Shown piece after piece: positions 4,657 through 5,155 of a stretch of DNA of 5,155 nt. The position numbers and the translations under genes are program-made. This DNA is from Candidatus Bipolaricaulota bacterium (GTDB taxonomy: Bacteria > Bipolaricaulota > Bipolaricaulia > UBA7950 > UBA9294), in contig JAUWOJ010000074.1 of NCBI GenBank assembly GCA_030612175.1, positions 1 through 5,155 on the forward strand, given 5' to 3'. Positions within the stretch are counted from its first letter, which is position 1. The number at the start of each line of letters is the position of its first letter. Below the pieces are notes generated by a model. It saw only the letters and a program-made list of their open reading frames with translations, was not told where the DNA came from and made no database searches.

Positions 4657-5155
4657 GATGTGGCCACCTTCTTCAGTGCTTCATACAGCACAATGAATCG
4701 GTCTTTCCACTCTGCTAGTTCTTTCACAAATGGAATTCCTCTTGAGTATAGAGAGGCGATCTCACGCGAAAAGGGTATCTTCAACACTATTGGAATTCCT
4801 TCTGCCGCGCAGTAGCGCTCTACTCGGTCGTCTCCGATTCCGTACCGATTTATAATCACCGCTACTGGAACAGCGAGCGAGCGAGCGACACCCACCGCTG
4901 CTCTGAGATCGTGGAGTCCAAATGGGGTCGACTCAGTCACCAACAGAGCGATATCAGCGCCGTGAATCGCCGCGATGGTGGGGCAACCGGTCCCCGGAGG
5001 TGCGTCAAGTATGGCCAGGTGATTCGGATCCAGTTCATCCTTAAGTTCATGGATGATTGGGGTTGCCATTACTTCTCCAATATTCAACACTCCGCGGGCA
5101 AACTGAAACCCATCTGCTTCTCCTGATTCTATGATTCCCAGTTCATGCGGGGTCT
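4653..5155 (-). CDS. MinD-superfamily ATPase with ferredoxin domain, partner copy (5' partial)
   Basis: The minus-strand frame is open from the right edge to a TGA at 4655-4653, giving the C-terminal 166 residues. The part visible before the first start codon (HELGIIESGEADGFQFARG) continues the family match, so the gene begins beyond the window and GTG 5090 is not its start. The sequence LNIGEVMATPII follows. Next come AILDAPPGTGCP (switch II/Walker B), VTESTPFGLHDL, VAVIINRYG and a C-terminal IP(F)SREIA..YSRGIPFV. All have counterparts in the downstream gene, so the two are paralogues, although clearly diverged. The Walker A and ferredoxin cysteines would lie outside the window and cannot be checked. 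The four-base overlap with the next gene suggests equal expression and perhaps a heterodimer. Confidence 0.88.
   Translation of the reverse strand, partial: TPHELGIIESGEADGFQFARGVLNIGEVMATPIIHELKDELDPNHLAILDAPPGTGCPTIAAIHGADIALLVTESTPFGLHDLRAAVGVARSLAVPVAVIINRYGIGDDRVERYCAAEGIPIVLKIPFSREIASLYSRGIPFVKELAEWKDRFIVLYEALKKVATS
4873..4888 (-). repeat. (GCGA)4 tetranucleotide tract inside the ATPase gene
   Basis: Four perfect GCGA units lie in coding sequence and encode ARSLA within a stretch that fits the family well. A gain or loss of one unit would shift the frame. Four units is short for a phase-variation switch, so functional meaning is doubtful. Confidence 0.5.

Noticed and set aside
4731..4800. 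TGGAATTCCT occurring twice 60 bases apart
   Set aside because: Both lie in coding sequence for Gly-Ile-Pro motifs of the ATPase, so codon coincidence explains them.

Overview
The window looks like a piece of bacterial chromosome of moderate GC. The pair of ferredoxin-containing MinD-type ATPases at the right end is typical of strict anaerobes. Nothing visible fixes the phylum, though the mix of genes and the short G/C/A-rich intergenic repeats would suit an uncultivated anaerobic lineage. There is no plasmid or phage backbone, tRNA, rRNA or CRISPR array.

Left (1-886, + strand): two tandem paralogous small membrane proteins, the first cut by the window edge. Both carry GxxxG glycine-zipper helices around a conserved PDGYWGR..NYPQAVG loop. 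A 71-base patch around that loop is far more similar between the copies than the rest, which suggests recent duplication or gene conversion. Function unknown.

Middle-left (887-1497): a 610-base stretch with no intact gene. It holds a short intergenic repeat (905-981), a decayed DDE integrase-type transposase readable in all three + frames (about 1043-1284) and broken by a 40-base hairpin-forming insertion. It also holds a small minus-strand ORF (1351-1244) with a good ribosome binding site that runs into the transposase relic, probably the 5' stump of a disrupted gene. The space between this stump and the next gene has an operator-like direct repeat.

Centre (1498-3248): two convergent genes whose stop codons overlap. 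The + gene is an NMT1/THI5-like substrate-binding protein that appears to have lost roughly 80-100 internal residues and has no transporter partners here. The - gene is a secreted two-domain protein: an N-terminal region with Cys and Gln motifs resembling thioester (TQXA) domains, followed by a DUF2135/YfaP-like beta domain.

Middle-right (3249-3795): about 550 bases without a credible gene, carrying three more copies of the intergenic repeat family, two direct and one inverted, all built on a roughly 9-base CGC-AAG unit.

Right (3796-5155, - strand): two MinD-superfamily ATPases, the downstream one complete with two 4Fe-4S motifs, the upstream one truncated by the window edge. Their ATGA overlap points to translational coupling, and the pair probably acts together in iron-sulfur or metal-cofactor handling. 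They look like the 3' end of an operon that continues past the window.
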